Origin: Promethearchaeota archaeon
GTDB lineage: Archaea; Asgardarchaeota; Lokiarchaeia; Sigynarchaeales; SOKP01
Reading direction: 5' to 3'
Length of the DNA stretch: 16,727 nt
Assembly: GCA_030605085.1 (NCBI GenBank)
Contig: JAUWBH010000141.1
Location: 1 to 16,727, forward strand
Shown: positions 1 to 7,128 of the stretch, in pieces
Numbering within the stretch: the first letter of the stretch is position 1
Layout: every line of letters begins with the position of its first letter
Made by a program: the position numbers and the translations under genes
The notes under the pieces: model-generated
What the model saw: only the letters and a program-made list of their open reading frames with translations
The model's database searches: none
What the model was told of the DNA's origin: nothing

Positions 1-165
1 AAACAACCCGTCGCTAATTTGACTGTTCCTAACAAGGCAACGCCTAAAAAACCCGTCGCTAAAAAGACTGTTCCTAAAAAGGCAACGCCTAAAAAACCCG
101 TCGCTAAAAAAACTGTTCCTAAAAAGGCAACGCCTAAAAAACTCGTCGCTAAAAAGGCAACACCT
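1..165 (+). repeat. 45-base tandem repeat inside the lysine-rich gene
   Basis: Three head-to-tail 45-base units lie at 31-75, 76-120 and 121-165, with the last 30 bases of another unit at 1-30. Each codes for 15 residues (three KK-x-x-x pentapeptides). Units two and three are nearly identical over their first 30 bases. Downstream, to about 335, the pattern continues as looser 15-base units. Copy number is likely to vary by slippage or unequal recombination. Confidence 0.8.
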
Positions 166-360
166 AAAAAGCCTGCCGCTAAAAAGCCTGCCGCTAAAAA
201 GGCTGTTCCTAAAAAGGCTGTTCCTAAAAAGGCACCACCTAAAAAACCTGTCGTTAAAAAAACTGTTTCTAAAAAAACTCCGCCTAAAAAACCTGTCGCT
301 AAAAAAGCTGTTTCTAAAAAAGCTCCGCTAAAAAAATCCAAAGCCAAAAAAACAAGGTAA
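1..360 (+). CDS. Lysine-rich repeat protein (histone H1 tail-like), 5'-partial
   Basis: The frame is open from the first base. The first residues (KQPVANLTVP) are a degenerate copy of the repeat that follows (KKPVAKKTVP), so the gene begins outside the window and the TTG at 19 is probably not its start. The visible 119 residues are almost entirely a KK-x-x-P/A pentapeptide pattern (KKATP, KKPVA, KKTVP), ending KSKAKKTR. Such lysine/alanine/proline-rich, disordered, strongly basic tails resemble eukaryotic H1 tails and bacterial AlgP- or HctB-like proteins, and usually bind DNA or RNA or condense chromatin. That role is inferred from composition only, since no folded domain is visible. The stop lies just after an A7 run, and another frame stays open for 50 further codons (see 353-505), so the true C-terminus may differ. 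Confidence 0.7.
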   Translation, partial: KQPVANLTVPNKATPKKPVAKKTVPKKATPKKPVAKKTVPKKATPKKLVAKKATPKKPAAKKPAAKKAVPKKAVPKKAPPKKPVVKKTVSKKTPPKKPVAKKAVSKKAPLKKSKAKKTR

Positions 361-505
361 AATTTATGAAAAATCGACAGACAAAAATACTATTTTTGGT
401 GGAAAGGTAACAAAGGCATTTGAACAATGGAAATTAAAAAGACATAAATTATTTCAGCAAAAAATAGTTGGGAAGCCTTATTATAAAGGAAATCATGATG
501 AATAG
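353..505 (+). other. Possible frame-shifted C-terminus of the lysine-rich gene
   Basis: In the frame one base on from the lysine-rich reading frame, about 50 codons are open up to a TAG at 503-505. They read QGKIYEKSTDKNTIFGG, later KAFEQWKLKRHKLF, and end KPYYKGNHDE. This stretch is basic and protein-like but has no usable start codon of its own. The two frames overlap at an A7 run (346-352), where one slip or indel would join them. It could be an indel mutation, a sequencing or assembly error in a homopolymer, programmed frameshifting, or chance openness (a few percent likely in DNA this AT-rich). Confidence 0.4.
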
Positions 506-508
506 ATC

Positions 509-518
509 AAAAAAAAAA
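509..518 (-). terminator. Poly-T terminator candidate
   Basis: Ten consecutive T on the minus strand lie 56 bases past the stop of the minus-strand gene ending at 575. Archaeal termination generally needs only a T-rich tract, so this is a reasonable end point. No stem is visible. Confidence 0.35.
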
Positions 519-574
519 GGAAATTTTAGAATTACAAATGAATAATTTTGAATTTTACGGATTGCTAATTAGGT

Positions 575-886
575 TTAACCCATTCCTATGTTCTTTAAAC
601 CTTCTGAAACTGTGCCAAAGCTTCTTATATGAAATCTCACTCCTTCAATATCTCGGAACTCCAACATGAATATGTCAAGATAGTTCATAGCTTCCCATAA
701 GTCTTCTTTTTTAATTTCGTCAACATTTATAACTTCGATTCCTTCTTTAGATGAAGCTGAAGCTGCGGGAACTACGCGTTTAATAATGGAGGGCACAGGA
801 AATTTCTGTAAGGTTTCTAAATATCTTTCAGCAACTTTGTTTGCGATTGAAGGTGGATACCACGCAAAGGTTATTAAATAAGGCAT
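575..886 (-). CDS. Small uncharacterised protein, possibly dimeric alpha/beta-barrel fold
   Basis: A 103-residue protein starting MPYLITFAWYPP. The ATG is fixed by a strong AGGAGGT ribosome site six bases upstream. I do not recognise a named family. Alternating short hydrophobic strands and amphipathic helices (LITFAWY, then a helix near 15-28, then GIEVINVD, then a helix near 60-75, then GVRFHIRSFG) suggest a ferredoxin-like, dimeric-barrel fold. The protein at 11606-11917 has the same length and a similar order of elements, and both may belong to a lineage-expanded family near DUF3303. It is soluble, with no metal-binding cluster or signal peptide. Transcription is probably monocistronic: its upstream neighbour on this strand is 214 bases away and a poly-T tract follows. 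Confidence 0.75.
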   Translation of the reverse strand: MPYLITFAWYPPSIANKVAERYLETLQKFPVPSIIKRVVPAASASSKEGIEVINVDEIKKEDLWEAMNYLDIFMLEFRDIEGVRFHIRSFGTVSEGLKNIGMG

Positions 887-892
887 TATCTT

Positions 893-899
893 ACCTCCT
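893..899 (-). promoter_or_regulatory. Strong Shine-Dalgarno for the 575-886 gene
   Basis: AGGAGGT on the minus strand, six bases before the ATG at 886, fixes the start. A TATA-like TTATAAAA lies a further 18-25 bases upstream (about 917-926). Confidence 0.65.
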
Positions 900-1020
900 C
901 TTTAAATATTTTATTAGATTTTATAATAGATTTCAATGGAAGGTTGATTAACATTATATTTATACTTTACTTATTTGTGAAAATTAAATCACTAATTAAA
1001 TTAAAAGAGATAGAAAATTT

Positions 1021-1096
1021 CAGAGATGACGATCTAAATGCATAATTATTAATTTTTGAGTTTATGTTTCAGTGATGACGATCGAAATATATAATT
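1021..1096. repeat. Pair of imperfect 27-base direct repeats
   Basis: Positions 1021-1047 and 1070-1096 match at 23 of 27 bases around the shared core GATGACGATC followed by AAAT and ATAATT. The starts are 49 bases apart. They sit in the gap between two minus-strand genes, just before the kinase stop codon and about 130 bases upstream of the 575-886 gene. They could be an operator pair or a decayed duplication. No matching inverted copy was seen. Confidence 0.5.
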
Positions 1097-1100
1097 GGAT

Positions 1101-2108
1101 TTAAATCTCTAGAAGTTCCAATCCTGAATCTACAAACTTAAAATTGATAATTTCTCCGGGTTGGTCTATTAATAATGGTTTTATTTCTTTTTCCTTTCCT
1201 GGTTTTAATAACCAAATCAAGCAACCACCACCTCCAGCACCACATATACGACCTCCTATAACTCCATTTTTCGTCATCAATTTATTTAAATGTCTCATAT
1301 AATCAGTTGTAATCATTGGATTAAATTTTGTTTTTTCTTGCCAATCCTCGGATAATAATTCTCCAAATCTTTCAAAATTTTCAGAAATTAACGAATCTCT
1401 TATCTCATAAGCAATTTTTTTTAATCTATCTAAGGACCTTCTGGATTTCTCTTTATTTTCAATATAATCTTTAACTTGTTTACCTACTAAATCACCGCTA
1501 GTATGAGGTTCTCCTGTGTAGTATAAAAGTAAGTTTTTCTCAATTTTTTTCTTAAAAGAATTTGAGATTTTAAGCTTTTCGACTTTCACATTTGAGTTTC
1601 CAGAAAAAACCAAACCGTTAAATCCACCATAAACTGCAGCGTACTGGTCTTGACGACCGCCTTCGTTTTTTAAAATATATTGTTCAACATAATAGCCTTT
1701 TTCGGCAATTTCATTTAAATCTATTTCTTTATTTTCAATCTTTAATAATCCAGAGATCAAGGCAGTGCTTAAACTTGCTGATACTCCCAAACCTGCCTGT
1801 TTTGGAGGATCTACATGTATATTTATGTCCAATCCTACTTTTGGTTGCATTAATTGAAATACTGCTTCGATAATATTGGATGGAGCCTTATTATCGCATA
1901 TTTCCTTGATAGATTTAAATTTATAATTAGTAAATTTATCGTCTGAATAGACATTTATTTTATTATCTTTCCGTTTGGTTAATTCGCATGTGATATATTT
2001 GTCAATTGTGACATTTACTACGTATCCTCCATAATCTGAAGAATAAAGCTCAACATCTGTTCCCCCTCCTCCAAATGCAATTCTAACTGGTGTTTTACTT
2101 AATATCAT
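1101..2108 (-). CDS. GHMP-family sugar kinase (heptose-7-phosphate kinase-like)
   Basis: Likely ATP-dependent phosphorylation of a sugar or sugar phosphate in the cytoplasm. All GHMP landmarks are present in 335 residues, a normal length. The N-terminal KTPVRIAFGGGGTDV (5-19) and IDKYIT match the HddA/fucokinase-like branch. The phosphate-binding GLGVSAS lies at 106-112. GGRQDQYAAVYGG (150-162) supplies the likely catalytic Asp154. The C-terminal glycine loop GGRICGAGGGG is at 285-295. The FGGGGTD signature favours D-glycero-D-manno-heptose-7-phosphate kinase or a related mannose/fucose-type kinase over galactokinase or mevalonate kinase, but the true substrate cannot be read from sequence. 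It is divergently transcribed from the phosphatase-fold and alpha-mannosidase genes, which suggests it recycles the sugar they release. The ATG start has no clear ribosome site but has a TATA-like box about 38 bases upstream. Confidence 0.9.
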   Translation of the reverse strand: MILSKTPVRIAFGGGGTDVELYSSDYGGYVVNVTIDKYITCELTKRKDNKINVYSDDKFTNYKFKSIKEICDNKAPSNIIEAVFQLMQPKVGLDINIHVDPPKQAGLGVSASLSTALISGLLKIENKEIDLNEIAEKGYYVEQYILKNEGGRQDQYAAVYGGFNGLVFSGNSNVKVEKLKISNSFKKKIEKNLLLYYTGEPHTSGDLVGKQVKDYIENKEKSRRSLDRLKKIAYEIRDSLISENFERFGELLSEDWQEKTKFNPMITTDYMRHLNKLMTKNGVIGGRICGAGGGGCLIWLLKPGKEKEIKPLLIDQPGEIINFKFVDSGLELLEI

Positions 2109-2140
2109 GGCAAATATGAAAGTAGTCTACAATATTTTTT

Positions 2141-2150
2141 TTTATATTTT
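2141..2150 (-). promoter_or_regulatory. TATA-like box for the GHMP kinase
   Basis: AAAATATAAA on the minus strand is centred about 38 bases before the kinase ATG. It predicts a leader of roughly 12 bases. It is one half of the 104-base divergent control region. Confidence 0.4.
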
Positions 2151-2183
2151 GTTGGTTAATCAAAAGTAAACAATAGCTTAAAA

Positions 2184-2192
2184 TTTATAAAA
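2184..2192 (+). promoter_or_regulatory. TATA box for a leaderless phosphatase-fold/mannosidase transcript
   Basis: TTTATAAAA is centred about 25 bases before the ATG at 2213. This is the usual archaeal TATA-to-start distance, so transcription should begin at or within a base or two of the start codon. No ribosome site is present, consistent with a leaderless mRNA. Confidence 0.5.
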
Positions 2193-2212
2193 TTTTCATC
2201 AATTTTACACAT

Positions 2213-3655
2213 ATGAAAATTTTTTTAGTAATATTTGATACGCTGAGAAAAGATCATACTGGTATAACTTACAATAACTCTTGGATTAAAACTCTTTATT
2301 TCGACGAATTTGCGAAAGATTCAATAGTATTCGAAAAAGCCTATCCTGAATCCCTACCAACTTTGCCCGTCCGCCGTTCTATTCACACGGGAATTCGCAC
2401 GTTCCCTTTTAAGCACAAACAACTTCAATTTAGAAGCGACGATATAGTAGAGGCTCCTGGCTGGGGGCCAATTCCACCGGATCAAACACATATAGCAGAA
2501 TACATGAACAAGAGCGCGTACATAACTTGCTTTATAACGAGCACTTATCACCAATTTAGAGCAAATATGAATTTCCATCTCGGGTTTGACGAGTGGCATT
2601 TTATTAGAGGACACGAATACGATAGATATAAAGCACGAATGCGAGGAAAAAAAAGAGAAATCAATCGTTTTGTTGAAAAACATGTCGTCAAGAAAACGGA
2701 AAAAAATAGGGGACTTGTTCAAATTCACAAGCTATTGCTGAAGAGATACTTTTCAAACGTACAAGATCGAAAATCAGAAGAAGACTATTTTCCAGCAAAA
2801 ACTTTTAGGAAAGCTGTTGAATCCATTGAAGATTTAAAAGATTTTACGAATGTTTTTTGCCTAATCGACGAGTTCGATCCACACGAACCGTGGGATCCTC
2901 CTCAAAAATATTTAGATTTATATTTGGATAAGAATTATACCGGGAATAACATCATTCATCCAATTTACAGCGAGAATCTTGATTTCATTTCTGATGACGA
3001 GTTAAAATGTATGAAAGCAAATTATGCCGGAGAAGTTTCGCAGTGCGACAGATGGTTTGGATATTTCATAAATAAATTAAAAGAATTAGAAATATACGAC
3101 GATTCTTTGATAATTTTAATTAGCGACCACGGGCACAGCTTAGGTGAGCATGGCGCTACGGGCAAAATACCGAGATTTATGTATCCGGAATTAGTTGATA
3201 TACCCTTTATGATTAAACCACCAGGAGGAACTAATGGCCCTAAGCGAATCAGCAAATCGTACGTTTATAATCACGATATTTTACCAGCCATTTTTGGTTT
3301 TATTGGCGCAGACAAATCTAATATTTTCGATGGAGAGGATCTTTCAATATTTACTGATAAGGAGGATCATTTGTTAAAAAATCGCGATTATGCCACCTGC
3401 GGAATGGCTATATGGACATTATATAAAGACGATAACTACGCCTTAATTGCCTCTAACGATAAAACCGAATTGAAATTATTTGATCTCACAAAAGATCCAA
3501 ATTGGAACGAGAATATCGCTGAAAACAATCGAGATATTTGCGACGATCTTTTTGAAAAGATAAACCAAGACGCAAAAGGCAATCTGCTTAAAGAGTTCAA
3601 ATCAACTCGCTTCGAAAATTTTGAAGATTGGTACCATAATATGTATTTAATCTAA
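2213..3655 (+). CDS. Alkaline phosphatase/sulfatase-superfamily enzyme with Thr nucleophile
   Basis: A 480-residue protein with the whole sulfatase-type fold. It has an N-terminal metal strand IFLVIFDTLRKDHTG (Asp9, Asp14), DPHEPWDPPQKY (222-233), the C-terminal metal motif SDHGHSLGEHG (304-314, with Asp305 and His306), and a C-terminal subdomain ending in FDLTKDPNWNENIAE. The signature C/S-x-P-x-R-x5-G reads TLPVRRSIHTG (50-60), so Thr50 (codon ACT at 2360) replaces the Cys/Ser that matures to formylglycine. Thr is the nucleophile in superfamily phosphodiesterases and phosphopentomutases, so phosphoester chemistry is more likely than sulfate-ester hydrolysis; this is inference. There is no signal peptide or membrane segment, so it should be cytoplasmic. 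The alpha-mannosidase starts 32 bases downstream, almost certainly in the same operon. Standard annotation would probably say 'sulfatase'. Confidence 0.88.
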   Translation: MKIFLVIFDTLRKDHTGITYNNSWIKTLYFDEFAKDSIVFEKAYPESLPTLPVRRSIHTGIRTFPFKHKQLQFRSDDIVEAPGWGPIPPDQTHIAEYMNKSAYITCFITSTYHQFRANMNFHLGFDEWHFIRGHEYDRYKARMRGKKREINRFVEKHVVKKTEKNRGLVQIHKLLLKRYFSNVQDRKSEEDYFPAKTFRKAVESIEDLKDFTNVFCLIDEFDPHEPWDPPQKYLDLYLDKNYTGNNIIHPIYSENLDFISDDELKCMKANYAGEVSQCDRWFGYFINKLKELEIYDDSLIILISDHGHSLGEHGATGKIPRFMYPELVDIPFMIKPPGGTNGPKRISKSYVYNHDILPAIFGFIGADKSNIFDGEDLSIFTDKEDHLLKNRDYATCGMAIWTLYKDDNYALIASNDKTELKLFDLTKDPNWNENIAENNRDICDDLFEKINQDAKGNLLKEFKSTRFENFEDWYHNMYLI

Positions 3656-3687
3656 AAATTGAAACGAAATTGCAGTGTTAAAATACA

Positions 3688-6576
3688 ATGAATTATAAAT
3701 TTATAGAGAAGTTTGGACACTTTTCGGGAAACAAAAGATTAGATACTTCTAATTTTGAAGAACCTGAAAATGATAACGAAAAAACTAAAGAAAAATGGCT
3801 CGGAGGACAACGAGAAATAAAAATAAAGAGAAAGTTAACTCGATGGTTAAGAAATATTGCAAAAACCATAGATCCCAATAAGGTCCAAATTCATATGGTA
3901 GGACAATCGCATATTGATTGCGCTTGGATGTGGAGATTTGAACAAACAAGAAAAAAAGCCCAAGTGACCTTTAGAAAAGCAGTATTGCACTCAAAAATGT
4001 TCCCAAATACTTTCCGTTTTGCTTTGAGTCAACCTTTATTATTAGAATGGATTAAGCACGATAATCCAAAACTATTTAGTCACATTAAAGAAGCTGTTAA
4101 GAAAGGTAATATCGAACTTGTTGGTGGATCTTACATTGAACCCGATTGCAGGATGCCTTCTGGTGAAGCTATGATAAGACAACGAATTTATGGTATGCGC
4201 TTTTATCGCGATAATTTTGGGACTCTACCATCAATAGAGTGGTTCCTAGATTCTTTTGGATATAATCATGGATTACCCCAAATCTTAGCGAAATCTGGGG
4301 CAAAATATTTCTGGACTACTAAACTTACTTGGAATTTAAATACAACTTTTCCATTCGTTAATTTTTGGTGGCAGGGACCTGATGGATCCCGAATCCTATC
4401 AGCAAATTTTCATTTCGATGTACAAGTTCTTGAAGATTGGGAAAAATACCAAATTGGTAGACGTTTGCTCAAAAAAAATGGATTAAAAATATGGGATTAT
4501 ACAATGGATTATACTGAACTAAAAGACCATGTGGGAGAAGAAATTTGTCCTCACATCGGATTCTTTTTTGGTCTAAGTGATGGTGGGCACGGTCCTACTC
4601 ATAAAGAAGTAGCAATTGCAAATGAACTTGCCAAATTAGATTTGTTTAAGTGGAGTGGGATTAAAAACTTTTTTAACGAACTTAAAAAATATTCCGATAA
4701 GTTTCCTATTTGGAACGACGAGCTTTATTTAGAAAATCATAGGGGTTGTCTTTCAAATCATGCGGATGTAAAAAGACATAATCGAAAATACGAAAATGCC
4801 ATAGTTGCTCTTGAAACGCTCTCTATTTTAACAACTTTAATAAATTCAGAGTACGAATATCCTAAATATAAATTAGAAGCCCTATGGAAGACAACTCTCA
4901 AAAATCAATTTCACGACGTTTTACCTGGCAGTTCTATCCCAGAGGTATACGATGAAGTTTGGGACGATTGGACCGTGCAAGATATAATTATCGAAGAGAT
5001 TATTAACGATGTTGGAACAGCCTTAGCAGTCGGATTTAACTCTGAGAGTTCCCATAATTCAACTGAATTTTTCCTTTTTAATCCAGTAGCTTGGGAAAGA
5101 AAAGCAAGAGTTTTTGTTCCTATTAGTGTATTTAAAAATACGACTATGCGCAATAAGAATGGCAAACCCAAATATGCTAAGCTAAAATTATTAAATCAGG
5201 AAAATTCTGAATATCTCTGTCAACCAATTGCTGCTGAACCAGAAGATACAATAGAACGCATGCCGGCAGGATGGTGGACCATAATTAAATTAAATCCTTT
5301 GAGTCTTACTCCAGTGAAATTAACGATATTGAACGACTCTCAAAGTGAAGAGATAAAAAAAACATCCAATTTTAATGTTTCAAAAGATATAATTTCAAAT
5401 CAGAATATAAAAATTAAACTTGATCCTAATTCTAGCGCTATCGTTGAATTAATTGCTAAAAATATAAATGATAGAAACAATTTATTAAAAGGAAATTCAT
5501 CAAATTTAACGTTTGGCTTTCTTGATAATGTACCTATACAGTATCACGCGTGGAATTTACACCCTCAATATTGGGAGCATCCAATCGAACTCTCTAACGA
5601 GAATGACGTTAAAATAAGGGTTTCTGAATTAGGACCTATATTTGCCACTTTAGAAATTTCTAGAATGTTAAGAATTAGCCCGGTTATCCAAAAAATAACG
5701 TTATTTAAGGATTTGCAGGAAGTTTTTTTAGAATATATCGCAGATTGGAAACAAAAAGATATTATGTTAAAAGTATTATACGGAACTTCTACTAACGCTG
5801 AGATTGGGACCGCTGATGAAACTTATTGCGCAGTCGAATTCAAAACTAATCCAGAGGTTCCTTGCGATAAAGCGCGATACGAGAAAATTTGCCATAAATA
5901 TTTTGATTTAAGTACCCCGGATAAAAAATGGGGTTTAGCCATGCTTAACGAAGGAAAATACGCGTTTGATGTAAAAGGAGGCGACATGAGATTAACAATG
6001 CTTAGAGCTTGTCGATATCCCTTGGCAGCAGTAGAAGCCTGGGTAAATATAGAACGTGCGGAAAACGAAAGGATATTCGATCGTACAGTTCCAGAGTATA
6101 GCGGACTTGGCCCATTTAAATGTAGATATGCCCTACTCCCACATAAAGGAGGTGCTTTAAAAAATGCTGACGGATCTCCAAATGTAATCGTTAAAAGAAA
6201 GGCTGAAGAATTCAATTCGCCTATCATTGTCGTTCCATCAGAAAAAATTCAAACAAGTCGAAATATATACACAAAGTTAGACAAAATTTTATTAGAAATA
6301 TTGACGCCTAATATATATTTAGGAGCTTTTAAAATGAAAGAATGGAACGAACAGAATACTATAATTGCTAGATTTTTTGAAGGATCAGGAGTAGCGACTA
6401 CTGCTAAAATAAAATTTAATCCTGATTTATTTGAAAACATATCCAAAATAAAAGCTGTTGATTTATTGGAGAGAAAAATCGATAAAAATTTTGATTGGAA
6501 TAAAGAAACTGGATTTTTAATGTTTAACATAGAAAAATTTGAAATTTGCACCTTTGAACTAAATCTAAACTATTAA
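3688..6576 (+). CDS. GH38 (class II) alpha-mannosidase
   Basis: Zinc-dependent retaining alpha-mannosidase of glycoside hydrolase family 38, 962 residues, full length for the prokaryotic type. An N-terminal extension of about 65 residues precedes the catalytic barrel. VGQSHIDCAWMW (71-82) gives zinc ligands His75 and Asp77. WFLDSFGYN (185-193) holds the nucleophile and zinc ligand Asp188. YLENHRGCLSNHA (347-359) is the conserved substrate-site stretch, and NQFHDVLPGSSIPEVYDE (406-423) gives zinc ligand His409. The rest (about 430-962) is the mid helical bundle and large beta-sandwich domains of the family. No signal peptide is present, so it should act in the cytoplasm on mannose-containing oligosaccharides or glycolipid head groups. 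The phosphatase-fold gene precedes it by 32 bases with no separate promoter evident, and the divergent sugar kinase completes a likely catabolic set. Confidence 0.94.
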   Translation: MNYKFIEKFGHFSGNKRLDTSNFEEPENDNEKTKEKWLGGQREIKIKRKLTRWLRNIAKTIDPNKVQIHMVGQSHIDCAWMWRFEQTRKKAQVTFRKAVLHSKMFPNTFRFALSQPLLLEWIKHDNPKLFSHIKEAVKKGNIELVGGSYIEPDCRMPSGEAMIRQRIYGMRFYRDNFGTLPSIEWFLDSFGYNHGLPQILAKSGAKYFWTTKLTWNLNTTFPFVNFWWQGPDGSRILSANFHFDVQVLEDWEKYQIGRRLLKKNGLKIWDYTMDYTELKDHVGEEICPHIGFFFGLSDGGHGPTHKEVAIANELAKLDLFKWSGIKNFFNELKKYSDKFPIWNDELYLENHRGCLSNHADVKRHNRKYENAIVALETLSILTTLINSEYEYPKYKLEALWKTTLKNQFHDVLPGSSIPEVYDEVWDDWTVQDIIIEEIINDVGTALAVGFNSESSHNSTEFFLFNPVAWERKARVFVPISVFKNTTMRNKNGKPKYAKLKLLNQENSEYLCQPIAAEPEDTIERMPAGWWTIIKLNPLSLTPVKLTILNDSQSEEIKKTSNFNVSKDIISNQNIKIKLDPNSSAIVELIAKNINDRNNLLKGNSSNLTFGFLDNVPIQYHAWNLHPQYWEHPIELSNENDVKIRVSELGPIFATLEISRMLRISPVIQKITLFKDLQEVFLEYIADWKQKDIMLKVLYGTSTNAEIGTADETYCAVEFKTNPEVPCDKARYEKICHKYFDLSTPDKKWGLAMLNEGKYAFDVKGGDMRLTMLRACRYPLAAVEAWVNIERAENERIFDRTVPEYSGLGPFKCRYALLPHKGGALKNADGSPNVIVKRKAEEFNSPIIVVPSEKIQTSRNIYTKLDKILLEILTPNIYLGAFKMKEWNEQNTIIARFFEGSGVATTAKIKFNPDLFENISKIKAVDLLERKIDKNFDWNKETGFLMFNIEKFEICTFELNLNY

Positions 6577-6585
6577 TTTAGCTTC

Positions 6586-6608
6586 GAAAAGAATTATCGC
6601 TTCTTTTC
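6586..6608 (+). terminator. Weak hairpin after the mannosidase gene
   Basis: GAAAAGAA and TTCTTTTC form a perfect 8-base inverted repeat around a 7-base loop, 10 bases after the mannosidase stop. The stem is AT-rich and no long T tract follows, so its role as terminator is tentative. Confidence 0.25.
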
Positions 6609-6734
6609 AGTTTGGAACTCTAATATTTCTTATGCTAAACCAATTATTTGATGCTTAAATTAACTCATATTTTAGATGAAAAAGTTTCAAAAAAATAGTA
6701 CTAAATATTTTGGAAGATCGTTGGAATTATTTCT

Positions 6735-6920
6735 TTAAGCTCTAACCATTCTAGCGCCGCATTTTGGACAATTTCTATTATTACAAGGAACTCCTGCTTG
6801 ATGGGACATAGTTTTACCACAATTAGGGCATACACATCCGCCTCCAGGTCCTGCAGCGTATGGTCCTCCCATCCTTCCTCTACCTCCTCCTGCTCTACCT
6901 CCTCCTCCTCGACCGCTCAT
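6735..6920 (-). CDS. Gly/Arg-rich zinc-ribbon small protein
   Basis: A 61-residue protein in two parts. Residues 1-28 are Gly/Arg-rich (MSGRGGGGRAGGGRGRMGG), resembling RGG-type RNA-binding tails. Residues 29-54 are a compact metal site CVCPNCGKTMSHQAGVPC, then CPKC. Cys31, Cys34, Cys51 and Cys54 form a typical zinc ribbon; Cys29 and Cys46 are extra. Small proteins with a glycine-rich head, HQxGVPC and CPKCG are common in anaerobic archaea and bacteria and have no firm function; nucleic-acid or metal handling is a guess. The start is fixed by AAGGAGGTT five bases upstream. It lies alone between convergent and divergent neighbours, so it is probably monocistronic. Confidence 0.85.
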   Translation of the reverse strand: MSGRGGGGRAGGGRGRMGGPYAAGPGGGCVCPNCGKTMSHQAGVPCNNRNCPKCGARMVRA

Positions 6921-6925
6921 AAATC

Positions 6926-6934
6926 AACCTCCTT
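6926..6934 (-). promoter_or_regulatory. Shine-Dalgarno for the zinc-ribbon gene
   Basis: AAGGAGGTT on the minus strand, five bases before the ATG, is one of the best ribosome sites in the window. AT-rich TATA-like sequence lies further upstream (about 6942-6960). Confidence 0.65.
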
Positions 6935-7058
6935 TATATTAATTTAAAATAGAATTTTATTTTGAAATTTCTCGATTATGAATAATTATTCATTATTAAT
7001 AAATGTTTTTTAATATTTTTAAAGCGAACTGAAATTTGGTTATTCAGTGATATTTAGA

Positions 7059-7068
7059 TTTATAAAAG
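7059..7068 (+). promoter_or_regulatory. TATA box for the M28 peptidase
   Basis: TTTATAAAAG matches the archaeal TATA element. Initiation about 25 bases later (near 7088) would give a leader of about 40 bases to the ATG at 7129, or 23 to the TTG at 7111. Confidence 0.45.
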
Positions 7069-7128
7069 ATTCCTTCTTAAAATTTTAAATAGGAAAAAAA
7101 TAATCAAATTTTGTTTAAAATAAAGAGG

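Noticed and set aside
1069..1127. C/D box RNA suggested by GTGATGA (1072-1078) and CTGA (1124-1127)
   Set aside because: No internal D' and C' pair, the first repeat has a broken C box, and the CTGA lies inside the kinase coding end.
5823..6227. Minus-strand 134-codon open frame
   Set aside because: It lies wholly inside the GH38 gene, which has unmistakable family motifs; this is a shadow frame. Other opposite-strand frames inside the phosphatase-fold, mannosidase, M28 and TPR genes were dropped for the same reason.
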